In this document: positions 1 to 8,091 of the stretch, in pieces | Position numbering within the stretch: position 1 is the stretch's first letter | Layout of the letters: every line of letters begins with the position of its first letter | Origin: JAZRYE01 sp045600585 | GTDB taxonomy: Bacteria > Bacillota_I > Bacilli_A > RFN20 > CAG-826 | Reading direction: 5' to 3' | Assembly (NCBI GenBank): GCA_045600585.1 | Contig: JAZRYE010000035.1 | Location: forward strand, 1-58,256 | Length of the DNA stretch: 58,256 bases | Program-made: the position numbers and the translations under genes | Notes under the pieces: model-generated | Told to the model about the DNA's origin: nothing | What the model saw: the letters and a program-made list of their open reading frames with translations, nothing else | Databases searched by the model: none

Positions 1-46
1 CCTAGGCAGTTAGTATTATATGCTTAACTAACTTTTCTATCAAGAA

Positions 47-2710
47 CTAATCTTTTGCCTTAATAATATTTAATGGCTTAATCCTTCTAGTAATCAATAA
101 TGGAATTAATGCAGCAATGACTGTAACTCCTAAAATAAGGGCTATATCAAGAAGGAAAATTTCAATATTGAAATTAATTATTGTTATGCTTCTTACCGCG
201 GCAGTTCCAGAATAGGCTTCAAATGATTTAATAAGAATATTATTTGCAACCTTTTTAAAGATGAATAGACCACCTGTATAAAGGATAGATGTAATCAAAC
301 CCATAAGAAGGATTTGATAAATAAATATCTTAGTAAGATCGCCGCTAGAAGCACCAAGGGCTTTTAAAATACCTATATCTTTCTTTCTTCTATTAACCGT
401 GCTAATAGCATAGCTAGAAATAACAAATAATGACGCTAAACAGAGCAATAAAGAAACTAAAGTATAGAAATCAGTAAAGACGCCCACTACATCTGATACT
501 TCTGTAGCAACATGGATATATTTACTAGTCGCAACAAAAGGAACATCAGATAAAGGCAAATAAGCTGAACCTGCTGTAGAAGTATCATCTAAATAATAAG
601 CGTATTCAATCATGTCGTTTTTTCTTAAAAGTTCAAACAAATCTTTACTAAAGTAAATTTGATGATTTGTATCTTCATGAATCGTCAAAAGAACATTGGT
701 TTTAAAGCGAGGTTCTCCATCAAGCATGTCACTAGGAGCAAATTTCTCTAAGGTAAGATCATTTAATGCTCCTGAGAGTCTAATTGCCGCCATCTTTAAG
801 ACTGCTTCACTATAGGTAAGTTGTTCGCCTATCATTGATCCGAAATATTCATAAGAGACAGAAATTGTCATCTTGCTATTAATACTATCACTATAAAATC
901 CATATCCTGTTGAATAAGAATACGTAAGTTCTTCATCATCTGGTACATAAATTTTTGACCAGTCAAAACGAGCAATGTTACGACACAAAGGACTTCTACT
1001 AACTTCTATGAAATTAGGATTGAATGTATAAGCGATATCTAAATAATTTTTAGCTTCTTCTATGAAATTTAAATATATTTCAGAAGTGACAATTCTCTTA
1101 TAATCGCGATGTTTTGTGTCATCAAGCATAGCAAGATAGTCATCAATCAAATCTTTATATCTTTCTGCGTAGCCAGTTTTAATAATGCCGTTAATATAAG
1201 CAAAACAAGTTGGAGAATAAATTGAATCATTATAATATTCGCCTAATAAATCATCATAAGTTTTAAATTTGTCATCGCGGAAATGAAGAATTGAATCAGC
1301 GACATAATCTGTAATATAAATGCCATAATCTTTTTCTTCCCCTTTCGCGGCAAATTCAAGATTATCAACATTTAATAACTTTTTAGTTAATTCTTCATTG
1401 CTAAGTAATACTCCATATGTTTCCTGAGCATAAAAGAATAAGAAATTATTATTTTCAGAAACATTTTGTTCTGATTGAAGTCTCCAAGAAGAACATGAAA
1501 TTGGTAAAGAGAAACTATACAAAGTATAAATATCTCCTTGGTATTTAGATTCTTCAATTATTTTTTTGTCAGAATTATTAACCTTTTGAATATATGATGT
1601 ATCGATTATGCTTTCGTCAATTTGATTACGTGTTGCCTTCTTCATAACTAAAGCACGTTCATCTTCTCTAGCAAGAGTGTCATCAACAACATCTTGAACA
1701 TCAAAAAGAGAGAACATTTGACAAAGACCAAAAATAGTTACAATCAAAGCAGTAAAGAAAGAAGATATTGCAGAAGGTGCGATTCTTTTTTTCATAAAAG
1801 CATTACCGAGCTTGATTGATTTTTTGATTGGATAAGTAGTTTTGTTTAATTTGGCTTTAGAAGAAGGAGAAATTTCTTGGTCTTCGTTTTTTACATTGTT
1901 ATATAGTTCTTTTCTAGGCTTTATCACATTAAAAGAGCCGTTTTGAAGCGAATTATTGATAAAGTCGATTTCTTCCTTACAAGCATTATTTAAGTTCCCG
2001 AGATAAAGCGTTTTATCAACAATTAAATTCTTTTCTTTATCATCAACATCTGCGTCATAAATGATTCTGCCATCACTTAATTCGATTATTCTATCTGCAT
2101 ATAGATAAGCATCATCCATATTATGTGATACAACGACAACAAGGCATTCTTTGGATAATTCTTTAATCAAATTGAGAATTTGTTTAGAAGTACCACTATC
2201 GAGGTTGCCTGTTGGTTCATCGCAAAGAATTAGTTTTGGTTTTTTAACAATTGCACGTGCAATAGCGACTCTTTGCTTCTGTCCAGCAGAAAGCTGATTT
2301 GGATAACGATGGTCATATCCTTCTAAACCAATTGATTTAATAACTTCATCGACTCTGCCATTATCTTCTTTGTTTATGATATCTAATGAAATTTTAATGT
2401 TATCAAATATATTAATTGAATCTATTAAGCAGAAATCTTGGAAAACAAAGCCTAAATAAGTCGCGCGAAAACGTTGGAATTCTGGAATGGTCATATCTTT
2501 AAAAGAAATGCCATCTGCATCAATGTTTCCGCTTGTAATATTGTCTAAGCCACCCAAAAGATTTAGTAATGTTGTTTTACCACTTCCGCTTTTACCAACG
2601 ATAAAAACAAGACCTTTGTCCGGTAAAGTAAAAGACACATTATCTAAAGAAGCTTTTTTGGTTTCTTTATTTGTATCATAGATTTTCGTTAAATTACTTA
2701 CTTTAATCAT
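47..2710 (-). CDS. ABC transporter ATPase-permease fusion (MacB/FtsX type)
   Basis: This 887-aa protein is probably an exporter or lipoprotein/peptide-handling ABC system that carries ATPase and permease in one chain. The N-terminal ATPase has Walker A GKSGSGKT at residues 39-46, signature LSAGQKQR and Walker B LILCDEPTGNLDS. After a charged linker comes a first membrane helix near residue 320, a large extracytoplasmic region of about 400 residues, then three C-terminal helices in FtsX-like arrangement with a VNRRKKDIGILKALGA motif. That topology is typical of the MacB/bacitracin-export family; the substrate is not readable. Its ATG overlaps the stop of the NUDIX gene (ATGA), so the two are translationally coupled. 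Confidence 0.88.
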   Translation of the reverse strand: MIKVSNLTKIYDTNKETKKASLDNVSFTLPDKGLVFIVGKSGSGKTTLLNLLGGLDNITSGNIDADGISFKDMTIPEFQRFRATYLGFVFQDFCLIDSINIFDNIKISLDIINKEDNGRVDEVIKSIGLEGYDHRYPNQLSAGQKQRVAIARAIVKKPKLILCDEPTGNLDSGTSKQILNLIKELSKECLVVVVSHNMDDAYLYADRIIELSDGRIIYDADVDDKEKNLIVDKTLYLGNLNNACKEEIDFINNSLQNGSFNVIKPRKELYNNVKNEDQEISPSSKAKLNKTTYPIKKSIKLGNAFMKKRIAPSAISSFFTALIVTIFGLCQMFSLFDVQDVVDDTLAREDERALVMKKATRNQIDESIIDTSYIQKVNNSDKKIIEESKYQGDIYTLYSFSLPISCSSWRLQSEQNVSENNNFLFFYAQETYGVLLSNEELTKKLLNVDNLEFAAKGEEKDYGIYITDYVADSILHFRDDKFKTYDDLLGEYYNDSIYSPTCFAYINGIIKTGYAERYKDLIDDYLAMLDDTKHRDYKRIVTSEIYLNFIEEAKNYLDIAYTFNPNFIEVSRSPLCRNIARFDWSKIYVPDDEELTYSYSTGYGFYSDSINSKMTISVSYEYFGSMIGEQLTYSEAVLKMAAIRLSGALNDLTLEKFAPSDMLDGEPRFKTNVLLTIHEDTNHQIYFSKDLFELLRKNDMIEYAYYLDDTSTAGSAYLPLSDVPFVATSKYIHVATEVSDVVGVFTDFYTLVSLLLCLASLFVISSYAISTVNRRKKDIGILKALGASSGDLTKIFIYQILLMGLITSILYTGGLFIFKKVANNILIKSFEAYSGTAAVRSITIINFNIEIFLLDIALILGVTVIAALIPLLITRRIKPLNIIKAKD

Positions 2711-3159
2711 TTTGTTCTCTCGGTTTTTACTAGTTTATTACAGGAATAAGTTAATGTTAATTCAAAATATTTTTCCTTATTCTCTAAAAGAGATAAGAAT
2801 TCCTTATCGCCTTCCCAAATTGGAAGAAGAGTGATTTTATCAATTGGTTTCCAAGATAAGGTACCTTCATTACATTCTTTTAATTCGCCCTCAAACTTAT
2901 CGGAAGTGAATAAATACATGATTTCAGAATAATCATCATTTATAAAAGTTAAGATTCCTCTTAACTCATAAGATAACAAAGTTAAGTTAGTTTCTTCTTT
3001 AACTTCTCTTAAAAGAGCTTGCTCGATAGTTTCGTTTTTTTCAATATGACCACCGATGCCAATATATTTGCCTTCGTTTAAATCATTTGCTTTTTTATTT
3101 CTATAAAGCATTAGGTAGCAATTATCTTTTTCTATGTAGCAAAGAACTGTCTTATCCAT
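2707..3159 (-). CDS. NUDIX hydrolase (8-oxo-dGTP diphosphatase-like)
   Basis: This is a 150-aa cytoplasmic NUDIX hydrolase. The NUDIX box is complete (GGHIEKNETIEQALLREVKEE region, residues about 35-58), with the REVKEE metal-binding glutamates in place. The closest functional class is MutT-like 8-oxo-(d)GTP diphosphatase acting on damaged nucleotides, but NUDIX substrates cannot be assigned from the box alone. It is the first gene of a two-gene unit with the ABC fusion. No Shine-Dalgarno precedes its ATG; a TAAAAT hexamer at 3169-3174 (minus) lies only 9 bases upstream, so the mRNA may be leaderless. It stops with TGA, evidence for the standard code. Confidence 0.85.
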   Translation of the reverse strand: MDKTVLCYIEKDNCYLMLYRNKKANDLNEGKYIGIGGHIEKNETIEQALLREVKEETNLTLLSYELRGILTFINDDYSEIMYLFTSDKFEGELKECNEGTLSWKPIDKITLLPIWEGDKEFLSLLENKEKYFELTLTYSCNKLVKTERTK

Positions 3160-3229
3160 ATCACATATATTTTAATGATTATTTAAAATAAATAACTATT
3201 ATTTTGATTTGAGTGTATACTTTAAAAGT
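3160..3229. promoter_or_regulatory. Divergent promoter region, candidate leaderless starts
   Basis: A 70-bp AT-rich gap separates the divergent NUDIX (minus) and PHP (plus) genes. A TATACT -10 hexamer at 3216-3221 (plus) lies 8 bases before ATG 3230. TAAAAT at 3169-3174 (minus) lies 9 bases before ATG 3159. Neither start has a Shine-Dalgarno, and no good -35 is visible for either. Confidence 0.5.
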
Positions 3230-4027
3230 ATGAAATACCCTTGGAAATATGTTTATCACTGTCACACTTCTCGTTGTAGTCACGCTAGAGGAAGTGACGA
3301 AGAATATGTAATAAGCGCAATTAAATCAGGTGTTAAGGTGCTTTGCTTTACTGACCACACTCCAATCCCAGGATTAGAGCAAAAAGAAATTAGAATGTAT
3401 CTTCACGAGCTTGATGAATACATTGCTTCAATTAATGAATTAAAAGAAAGATATAAAGATCAAATCGAAATCCATTTAGGATTAGAAGTCGAATATATTC
3501 CAAGTAATCATAAATACTTAGATGAATATCGTGAAAAAGGCATCGAGTTTTTTGTTTTAGGCGAGCATGGATATTATGAAAATAATGAGTTCACCTGGAG
3601 CTGTAACGACTCCATCGGAAGAGAAAATATGATTAATCGATATGTTAATTATGTTTGTGAAGCAATGGAAAGTGGCTACATTAATTACTTCTGTCATCCA
3701 GACATGATTATCAATGGAGCAAAAGAATACGATGAAATAATGGTCAAGGGATTTGATAGAATTATCAAAACTGCTATTAATAATAACATTACCTTAGAAA
3801 TCAATTGCCAAGGAATTAAAAACGGAGGAGGAAAATTAGGAAGATATCCTGATCCTCAATTCTGGAAAATGGTAAGTAAATATAAGGGTGTTAAGGTCAC
3901 CATTGGAATTGATGCACATTCCCCTACCGCATTAGAAGATTCAACTAATGTTCTTCGTGCATTAGAAATCGCAAAAGAAGCAAACATCAAGTTAACAAAG
4001 AAATTAAAACCGTGGATTTATAAGTAA
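3230..4027 (+). CDS. PHP-domain phosphoesterase (histidinol-phosphatase-like)
   Basis: This 265-aa cytoplasmic metal-dependent phosphoesterase belongs to the PHP superfamily. The N-terminal HCHTSRCSHA motif supplies the first metal-binding histidines, followed by FTDHTP near residue 50, GLEVEY, GEHG, CHPD and a C-terminal GIDAHSP motif, so all PHP motifs are present. Histidinol-phosphatase HisK is the nearest named family, but no histidine-biosynthesis genes are nearby, so the substrate is open. A TTG at 3209 would add seven residues. ATG 3230 is preferred because the protein core starts there and a -10 hexamer sits at 3216-3221, which would place transcription start at or next to this ATG. 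Confidence 0.82.
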   Translation: MKYPWKYVYHCHTSRCSHARGSDEEYVISAIKSGVKVLCFTDHTPIPGLEQKEIRMYLHELDEYIASINELKERYKDQIEIHLGLEVEYIPSNHKYLDEYREKGIEFFVLGEHGYYENNEFTWSCNDSIGRENMINRYVNYVCEAMESGYINYFCHPDMIINGAKEYDEIMVKGFDRIIKTAINNNITLEINCQGIKNGGGKLGRYPDPQFWKMVSKYKGVKVTIGIDAHSPTALEDSTNVLRALEIAKEANIKLTKKLKPWIYK

Positions 4028-4040
4028 CCCACGGTTTTTG
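4008..4040 (+). terminator. Terminator between convergent PHP and SDR genes
   Basis: An 8-bp stem (AACCGTGG at 4008-4015 with CCACGGTT at 4029-4036) is followed by a T-run. The 5' arm lies inside the last PHP codons. The reverse strand also reads stem plus T-rich tail, so it may serve both genes. Confidence 0.85.
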
Positions 4041-4868
4041 TTAGTCTAAATATTTTGAACAAAGTTCCTTACAAATTTCGTAGACCTTTGCTTGGTCTTC
4101 TTTAGAAACTTTGAATTTTTCTTTATATACTTTTCCATTTAATTGATAAATGGTTCCACTCTTGAAGTCTTTACCTTCCTCACCAAGAGCAAGGGCAATC
4201 ATACGCTTCGCACTTTTAAGTGGTTTACTTGTAAATAAATATTTAAAGATAGAATGATACATGAATTTAAAGAATCTATTTCCTTCAAATGCAAAGTTAG
4301 TTCTTGGAATGCCTGGTTCAAATGCTGTGAAATTAATATCGCGAACATGGTATCTATTATGAAATTCTTTTGTTAACAACAAATCCTCTAGTTTTGCTTC
4401 ACCATAAGCATCTTTAGAGCTGTAATTGTGCACGTTTTGAATATCATTGATATCAAAATGCTTAGTAAATAAATTAGCAGCAATACTAGTTGTTGAAATA
4501 ACAGTTGCTTTGCTTTCACTTAATTTATCCATTAATAATTCAGTTAACAAAAACATAGATAAAACATTGACTTGAAATGTTTTTTCAATACCATCAACTG
4601 TATCTGTTCTTTTATTTAAAATGCCACCAGCATTATTAATTAATACATCAATTTTTGGAAGTTTGTTTAGTTCTTTTGCTAGAGCAACAACTTCCTCTAA
4701 TTTTGAATAGTCGGCGATAAAATATTTAGCATTTAGTTCAGAAGCTACTTTTTCTACCTTGGAAGGAGTTCTTCCAACGACAATAACTTCATGCCCCATT
4801 TTTACTAATTCTTGAGCAGCAACTTTACCAATTCCGTCACTAGCACCTGTAATTACAATAGTTTTCAT
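4041..4868 (-). CDS. Short-chain dehydrogenase/reductase (SDR)
   Basis: This is a 275-aa NAD(P)-dependent SDR. The cofactor motif TGASDGIGK lies at residues 7-15, followed by the NNAG motif (about 88) and an S...YGEAK catalytic tetrad region with YxxxK. A GRTPSK segment after strand 2 suggests NADP preference, as in retinol-dehydrogenase-like SDRs. The substrate cannot be assigned. It lies 59 bp downstream of the sugar ABC permeases on the same strand, with its own GAGGA ribosome binding site, so it may be the last gene of that operon or separate. Confidence 0.82.
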   Translation of the reverse strand: MKTIVITGASDGIGKVAAQELVKMGHEVIVVGRTPSKVEKVASELNAKYFIADYSKLEEVVALAKELNKLPKIDVLINNAGGILNKRTDTVDGIEKTFQVNVLSMFLLTELLMDKLSESKATVISTTSIAANLFTKHFDINDIQNVHNYSSKDAYGEAKLEDLLLTKEFHNRYHVRDINFTAFEPGIPRTNFAFEGNRFFKFMYHSIFKYLFTSKPLKSAKRMIALALGEEGKDFKSGTIYQLNGKVYKEKFKVSKEDQAKVYEICKELCSKYLD

Positions 4869-4927
4869 AGATGTGTCCTCAAAAATAATTATAAATTAAA
4901 GCGGGATAATATACTTAGCAAAATATG

Positions 4928-5851
4928 CTATTCCTTTACACCTTCAGACATATCGATGCCACGAATGATTTGCTTTTGGAAGATAGCATATAAGACTAGT
5001 ATCACTAAAGTAGAAGCAAAGAATCCAGCAAAAATCGTACCATAATGGTTATTTACTAATGCTCCAATTTTCATATCTTCTAAACCGATTGATAATGTAT
5101 AGCAACCTTTATCATCAGTTAAGAATGTTTTAGCAACCGTATATTCATTCCAGTTACCCATAAAGGATGTTAATCCAATAAAGAAGAGAATTGGCTTAAT
5201 AGAAGGTAAAATAACTCGGAAGAAAACTTTAAATTCGCTTGCTCCATCCATTCTTGCTGCTTCAATTAAACTATTATTAATCTTGTTAACAAAGTTAGTG
5301 AGTAAGAATACTTGGATTGGTAATGATTGGCAAGCATATATAACTCCCACTACAATTAAGTTATTTTTAAACCATGGAGATATACTTGTTAATTGAGTGT
5401 ATAAAGGAACAATCAATAAAATAGAAGGAATGACCATAGCCATAGTAAAGAAAACTTTTAAGAGTTTCTTACCTGGGAATGAATATTTACATAAGATAAA
5501 TGATAATGCTGAAGCCATTATTAATAACAAGAATGTTCCAAGTAAAGAAGTAAACAATGTGTTAGCAAATATCGTAATAATTGTTACGGTATTACCATTT
5601 CTATCAACCATTTCTGTATTGGTTAATGCTTCCCAATAGTTTGAAAATTGCAAATGTAAGAAATCAGGGAAAGCCCATGGATCATTCATAAATGAAGCTG
5701 AACTTCTAACAGATGTAAATAAATACCAAATAATTGGATAAACAACAGTAAAACAACAAAGAATAATCAATAAACGAATTGTCATTCTGAGGGCAATTTG
5801 TCCATAATTGGTCTTTTTTTCTTCAAGGATAGCTAAATTATTCTTTTTCAT
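4928..5851 (-). CDS. Carbohydrate ABC transporter permease (MalG/LacG family)
   Basis: This 307-aa inner-membrane permease has six predicted helices. The MalG-type EAA loop is visible (EAARMDGASEFKVFFRVILPSIKP region), the docking site for the ATPase. The C-terminus ends with the family-typical IIRGIDMSEGVKE. It should pair with the permease directly upstream (stop and start adjacent) and with the solute-binding protein and UgpC-type ATPase of the same operon to import an oligosaccharide. The N-terminus carries an extra cytoplasmic stretch of about 20 residues before the first helix. The sugar is unknown, although neighbouring GH35 and GH42-like proteins hint at beta-galactosides. Confidence 0.9.
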   Translation of the reverse strand: MKKNNLAILEEKKTNYGQIALRMTIRLLIILCCFTVVYPIIWYLFTSVRSSASFMNDPWAFPDFLHLQFSNYWEALTNTEMVDRNGNTVTIITIFANTLFTSLLGTFLLLIMASALSFILCKYSFPGKKLLKVFFTMAMVIPSILLIVPLYTQLTSISPWFKNNLIVVGVIYACQSLPIQVFLLTNFVNKINNSLIEAARMDGASEFKVFFRVILPSIKPILFFIGLTSFMGNWNEYTVAKTFLTDDKGCYTLSIGLEDMKIGALVNNHYGTIFAGFFASTLVILVLYAIFQKQIIRGIDMSEGVKE

Positions 5852-6775
5852 TTATTTATCCTCCTGTGTCATCTTCTTATTTAAGAAATAACAAAGTACA
5901 AAGGAAATGAGCATCAATAAAACAGCAGCGGCATTAGAATAACCAAGTTGTTCTTTTGCTTGTGCGTAATAATAGACATAAGTTCCCATAACCAATACTT
6001 TACTTGATGAAGCTCCATATAATGGTAAAACTAAATTCATATTTCCTGCTAAAGAAGATGAAATAACATTAACAACAAGGAATATGATTTGGTTTTTAAC
6101 CTGAGGTAATGTAACTCTAAATATTTGAGTTAATTTATTTGCACCATCAAGATCAGCGGCTTCATACATTGAGCCAGGAATATTATTGATAGCAGAAATC
6201 ATTAAAATCATAAAGTAGCCAATACCACACCATGAGGCAATAAATGTAATGATTTGAACTGGATATTCTGATAAGAATGAAGTATCAGTATTGCCTGTCA
6301 TCATAGCAAATAAACCAGTTCTTGCAGCAAAGAAGTTTTCCCAGAAATAAACGATAAATACCGAACTGAGGACAGAAGGTATATAAAGGATAAATCGATA
6401 CGTTGATACTTCTTTGTGACGAAGTCCGAAACGAGTTAAAGCAATGGAGAAAAATACTGTAAGAATTAATATAATTACTATCTTTCCTAAGATAATTAAT
6501 CCATCATAAGATAAAGCCTTCCAGAAGCTAGGATCAGTAAAGATAGCTTTATAGTTTTCATAACCAATAAACACTTTAGCAGCCATGTTTCCAGAATCAG
6601 CATCAAAGAATCCATAGAAAATAGATGTTGCGACTGGAGCAATACATATAAATATGTATAACAAAAATGATGTTAAGCCAAATAACAAGATAAATGACCA
6701 CTTGCCACCAAAGAAGTGGGAATGTAATGGCTTATCAAATTTTGCTAAGATTTCACTACTGTTTTTCTGCTTCAT
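5852..6775 (-). CDS. Carbohydrate ABC transporter permease (MalF/LacF family)
   Basis: This 307-aa membrane permease is the partner of the MalG-type protein downstream. It has six helices and the EAA motif YEAADLDGANKLTQIFRVTLP near residue 205. Its ATG lies inside the 3' end of the solute-binding gene (20-bp overlap) with an AAGAGGA ribosome binding site just upstream, so translation is coupled. Operon order of binding protein, MalF-type, MalG-type is standard for the CUT1 family of di- and oligosaccharide importers. Confidence 0.9.
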   Translation of the reverse strand: MKQKNSSEILAKFDKPLHSHFFGGKWSFILLFGLTSFLLYIFICIAPVATSIFYGFFDADSGNMAAKVFIGYENYKAIFTDPSFWKALSYDGLIILGKIVIILILTVFFSIALTRFGLRHKEVSTYRFILYIPSVLSSVFIVYFWENFFAARTGLFAMMTGNTDTSFLSEYPVQIITFIASWCGIGYFMILMISAINNIPGSMYEAADLDGANKLTQIFRVTLPQVKNQIIFLVVNVISSSLAGNMNLVLPLYGASSSKVLVMGTYVYYYAQAKEQLGYSNAAAVLLMLISFVLCYFLNKKMTQEDK

Positions 6776-8090
6776 TTTTAATCCTCTTAATTCCTTGGCT
6801 TACAGTATTAGTGCCATCAACTAAACAGTTAATGACATCGTTAAATATATCACCAACCGTACCCCATTCATGGTTCTTATAAACAATAAGTTCCGCATTG
6901 TTGACTGCGTCATAAGTTTGTCTAGTAACATCTGTTAAAGTGTATTCCTCATCTTCAGGATCTTTTAAAACTGAGAAATAGCTATAAGCTTCTGCTAGTT
7001 GTTGTTGCACATCTTCTTTATATAAATATGACAAGAATGTTAAAGCATTGTCTTTGTGCTTTCCATATTGAGCAATAGCGCAGTTACTTGGAATGAGTAA
7101 AGCTGTTTCTTTTTGTTCAGAAGTAATTAAAGGTGAATTAGTAAAATACATTCCAAAATCGTCTTTTTCCGTCAAAGAATCAATGATTTCGGATTCAAGC
7201 CACATACCATTTCCAATAGCTAAGGCATCATTATTTAACCAGTTTCTTTGTGCACCAGTATGATCAAAAGTCTCACTGCCTATAAGCATGCTAGATTTAG
7301 AAGTGTCAGAGCTATCAAAATGTACAAGATTATAAAATCTTGTTAATACATCTACAAAACGTGGATCATCATAAATAGATGGATCCTCTGCTGAGCAAAT
7401 TTTGTCAAAAAACGCTGTGTCATTATACGCTGCAACCGCAGGCATAATAAAACTCCATAATAAATAAGAAGCGTATTTACCAGGATAAGTGAGCATTGCT
7501 TGGCTGTTATTGAAACTTTGTGAAGCCAAAGCCAATGCTTCATCATAATTCGAAGGAATGCTATATCCTTCTTTTTCCATGTAATTAATATCGTAATATA
7601 GGCCATGGGTTAGACCTAAAACTGGCATTTCATACATTTTTCCGTCGTTATATTGGAAAATATATTTATTATTAATTGCCTGTTTTATCGGAGTAGATTC
7701 ACCATAAACTTTTGCTGTTTCATACCATTCAGATAAATTATAAAATTTGCCGTTTTTAATTAAGCTGGTATCGCCAATACCATTACCAGAAACCCAAACA
7801 AAATCAGGTGGATTATCATTGTTCCAGTCATTTTTCATATCAGTATTAATAGTTTTACCAATATGTGGTTTTACAATAATTTCAGTTTCGTCTTCAAAAT
7901 CAAAGCAAATGTTTCGCCATGCGGATTCAACTTTTTTATTGCCATTACAATATATTTGAAGTGATAAAGTATTGCTCGTTTCATCATCTTCATAACCGTT
8001 ACTTCCAATAATATGGGCATTAAAAGCAATAAAAGGAACAATAATAGCAGTCAAAACACTGATAATGATAATATTTTTTGTTTTCATCAT
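6756..8090 (-). CDS. Sugar ABC transporter extracellular solute-binding protein
   Basis: This is a 444-aa type-1 solute-binding protein of the MalE-like cluster. An N-terminal hydrophobic helix (residues about 5-28) has no lipobox cysteine, so the protein is probably held by an uncleaved membrane anchor, which is unusual for Gram-positive binding proteins, most of which are lipoproteins. Middle features typical of the family include PVLGLTHGLYYDINYMEK (about residue 178) and a C-terminal ALTFLSYLYKEDVQQQLAE segment. It follows the 1785-aa surface protein by one base and overlaps the permease gene, so it is firmly in this operon. Ligand unknown; probably an oligosaccharide. Confidence 0.86.
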   Translation of the reverse strand: MMKTKNIIIISVLTAIIVPFIAFNAHIIGSNGYEDDETSNTLSLQIYCNGNKKVESAWRNICFDFEDETEIIVKPHIGKTINTDMKNDWNNDNPPDFVWVSGNGIGDTSLIKNGKFYNLSEWYETAKVYGESTPIKQAINNKYIFQYNDGKMYEMPVLGLTHGLYYDINYMEKEGYSIPSNYDEALALASQSFNNSQAMLTYPGKYASYLLWSFIMPAVAAYNDTAFFDKICSAEDPSIYDDPRFVDVLTRFYNLVHFDSSDTSKSSMLIGSETFDHTGAQRNWLNNDALAIGNGMWLESEIIDSLTEKDDFGMYFTNSPLITSEQKETALLIPSNCAIAQYGKHKDNALTFLSYLYKEDVQQQLAEAYSYFSVLKDPEDEEYTLTDVTRQTYDAVNNAELIVYKNHEWGTVGDIFNDVINCLVDGTNTVSQGIKRIKNEAEKQ

Positions 8091-8091
8091 A

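Noticed and set aside
9..35. Hairpin at the left edge as a terminator of the first ABC gene
   Set aside because: Arms (AGTTAGT/ACTAACT) exist but no T-run follows before the window ends, so it is not supportable.
2487..2681. Plus-strand open frames lying over minus-strand genes (this one and dozens more)
   Set aside because: They are antisense shadows: no ribosome binding site, low-complexity Phe/Ile/Ser-rich translations, and a well-motivated gene on the other strand.
47..3159. Mycoplasma genetic code (TGA = Trp)
   Set aside because: TGA acts as the stop of the NUDIX gene and all Trp positions in conserved motifs use TGG.
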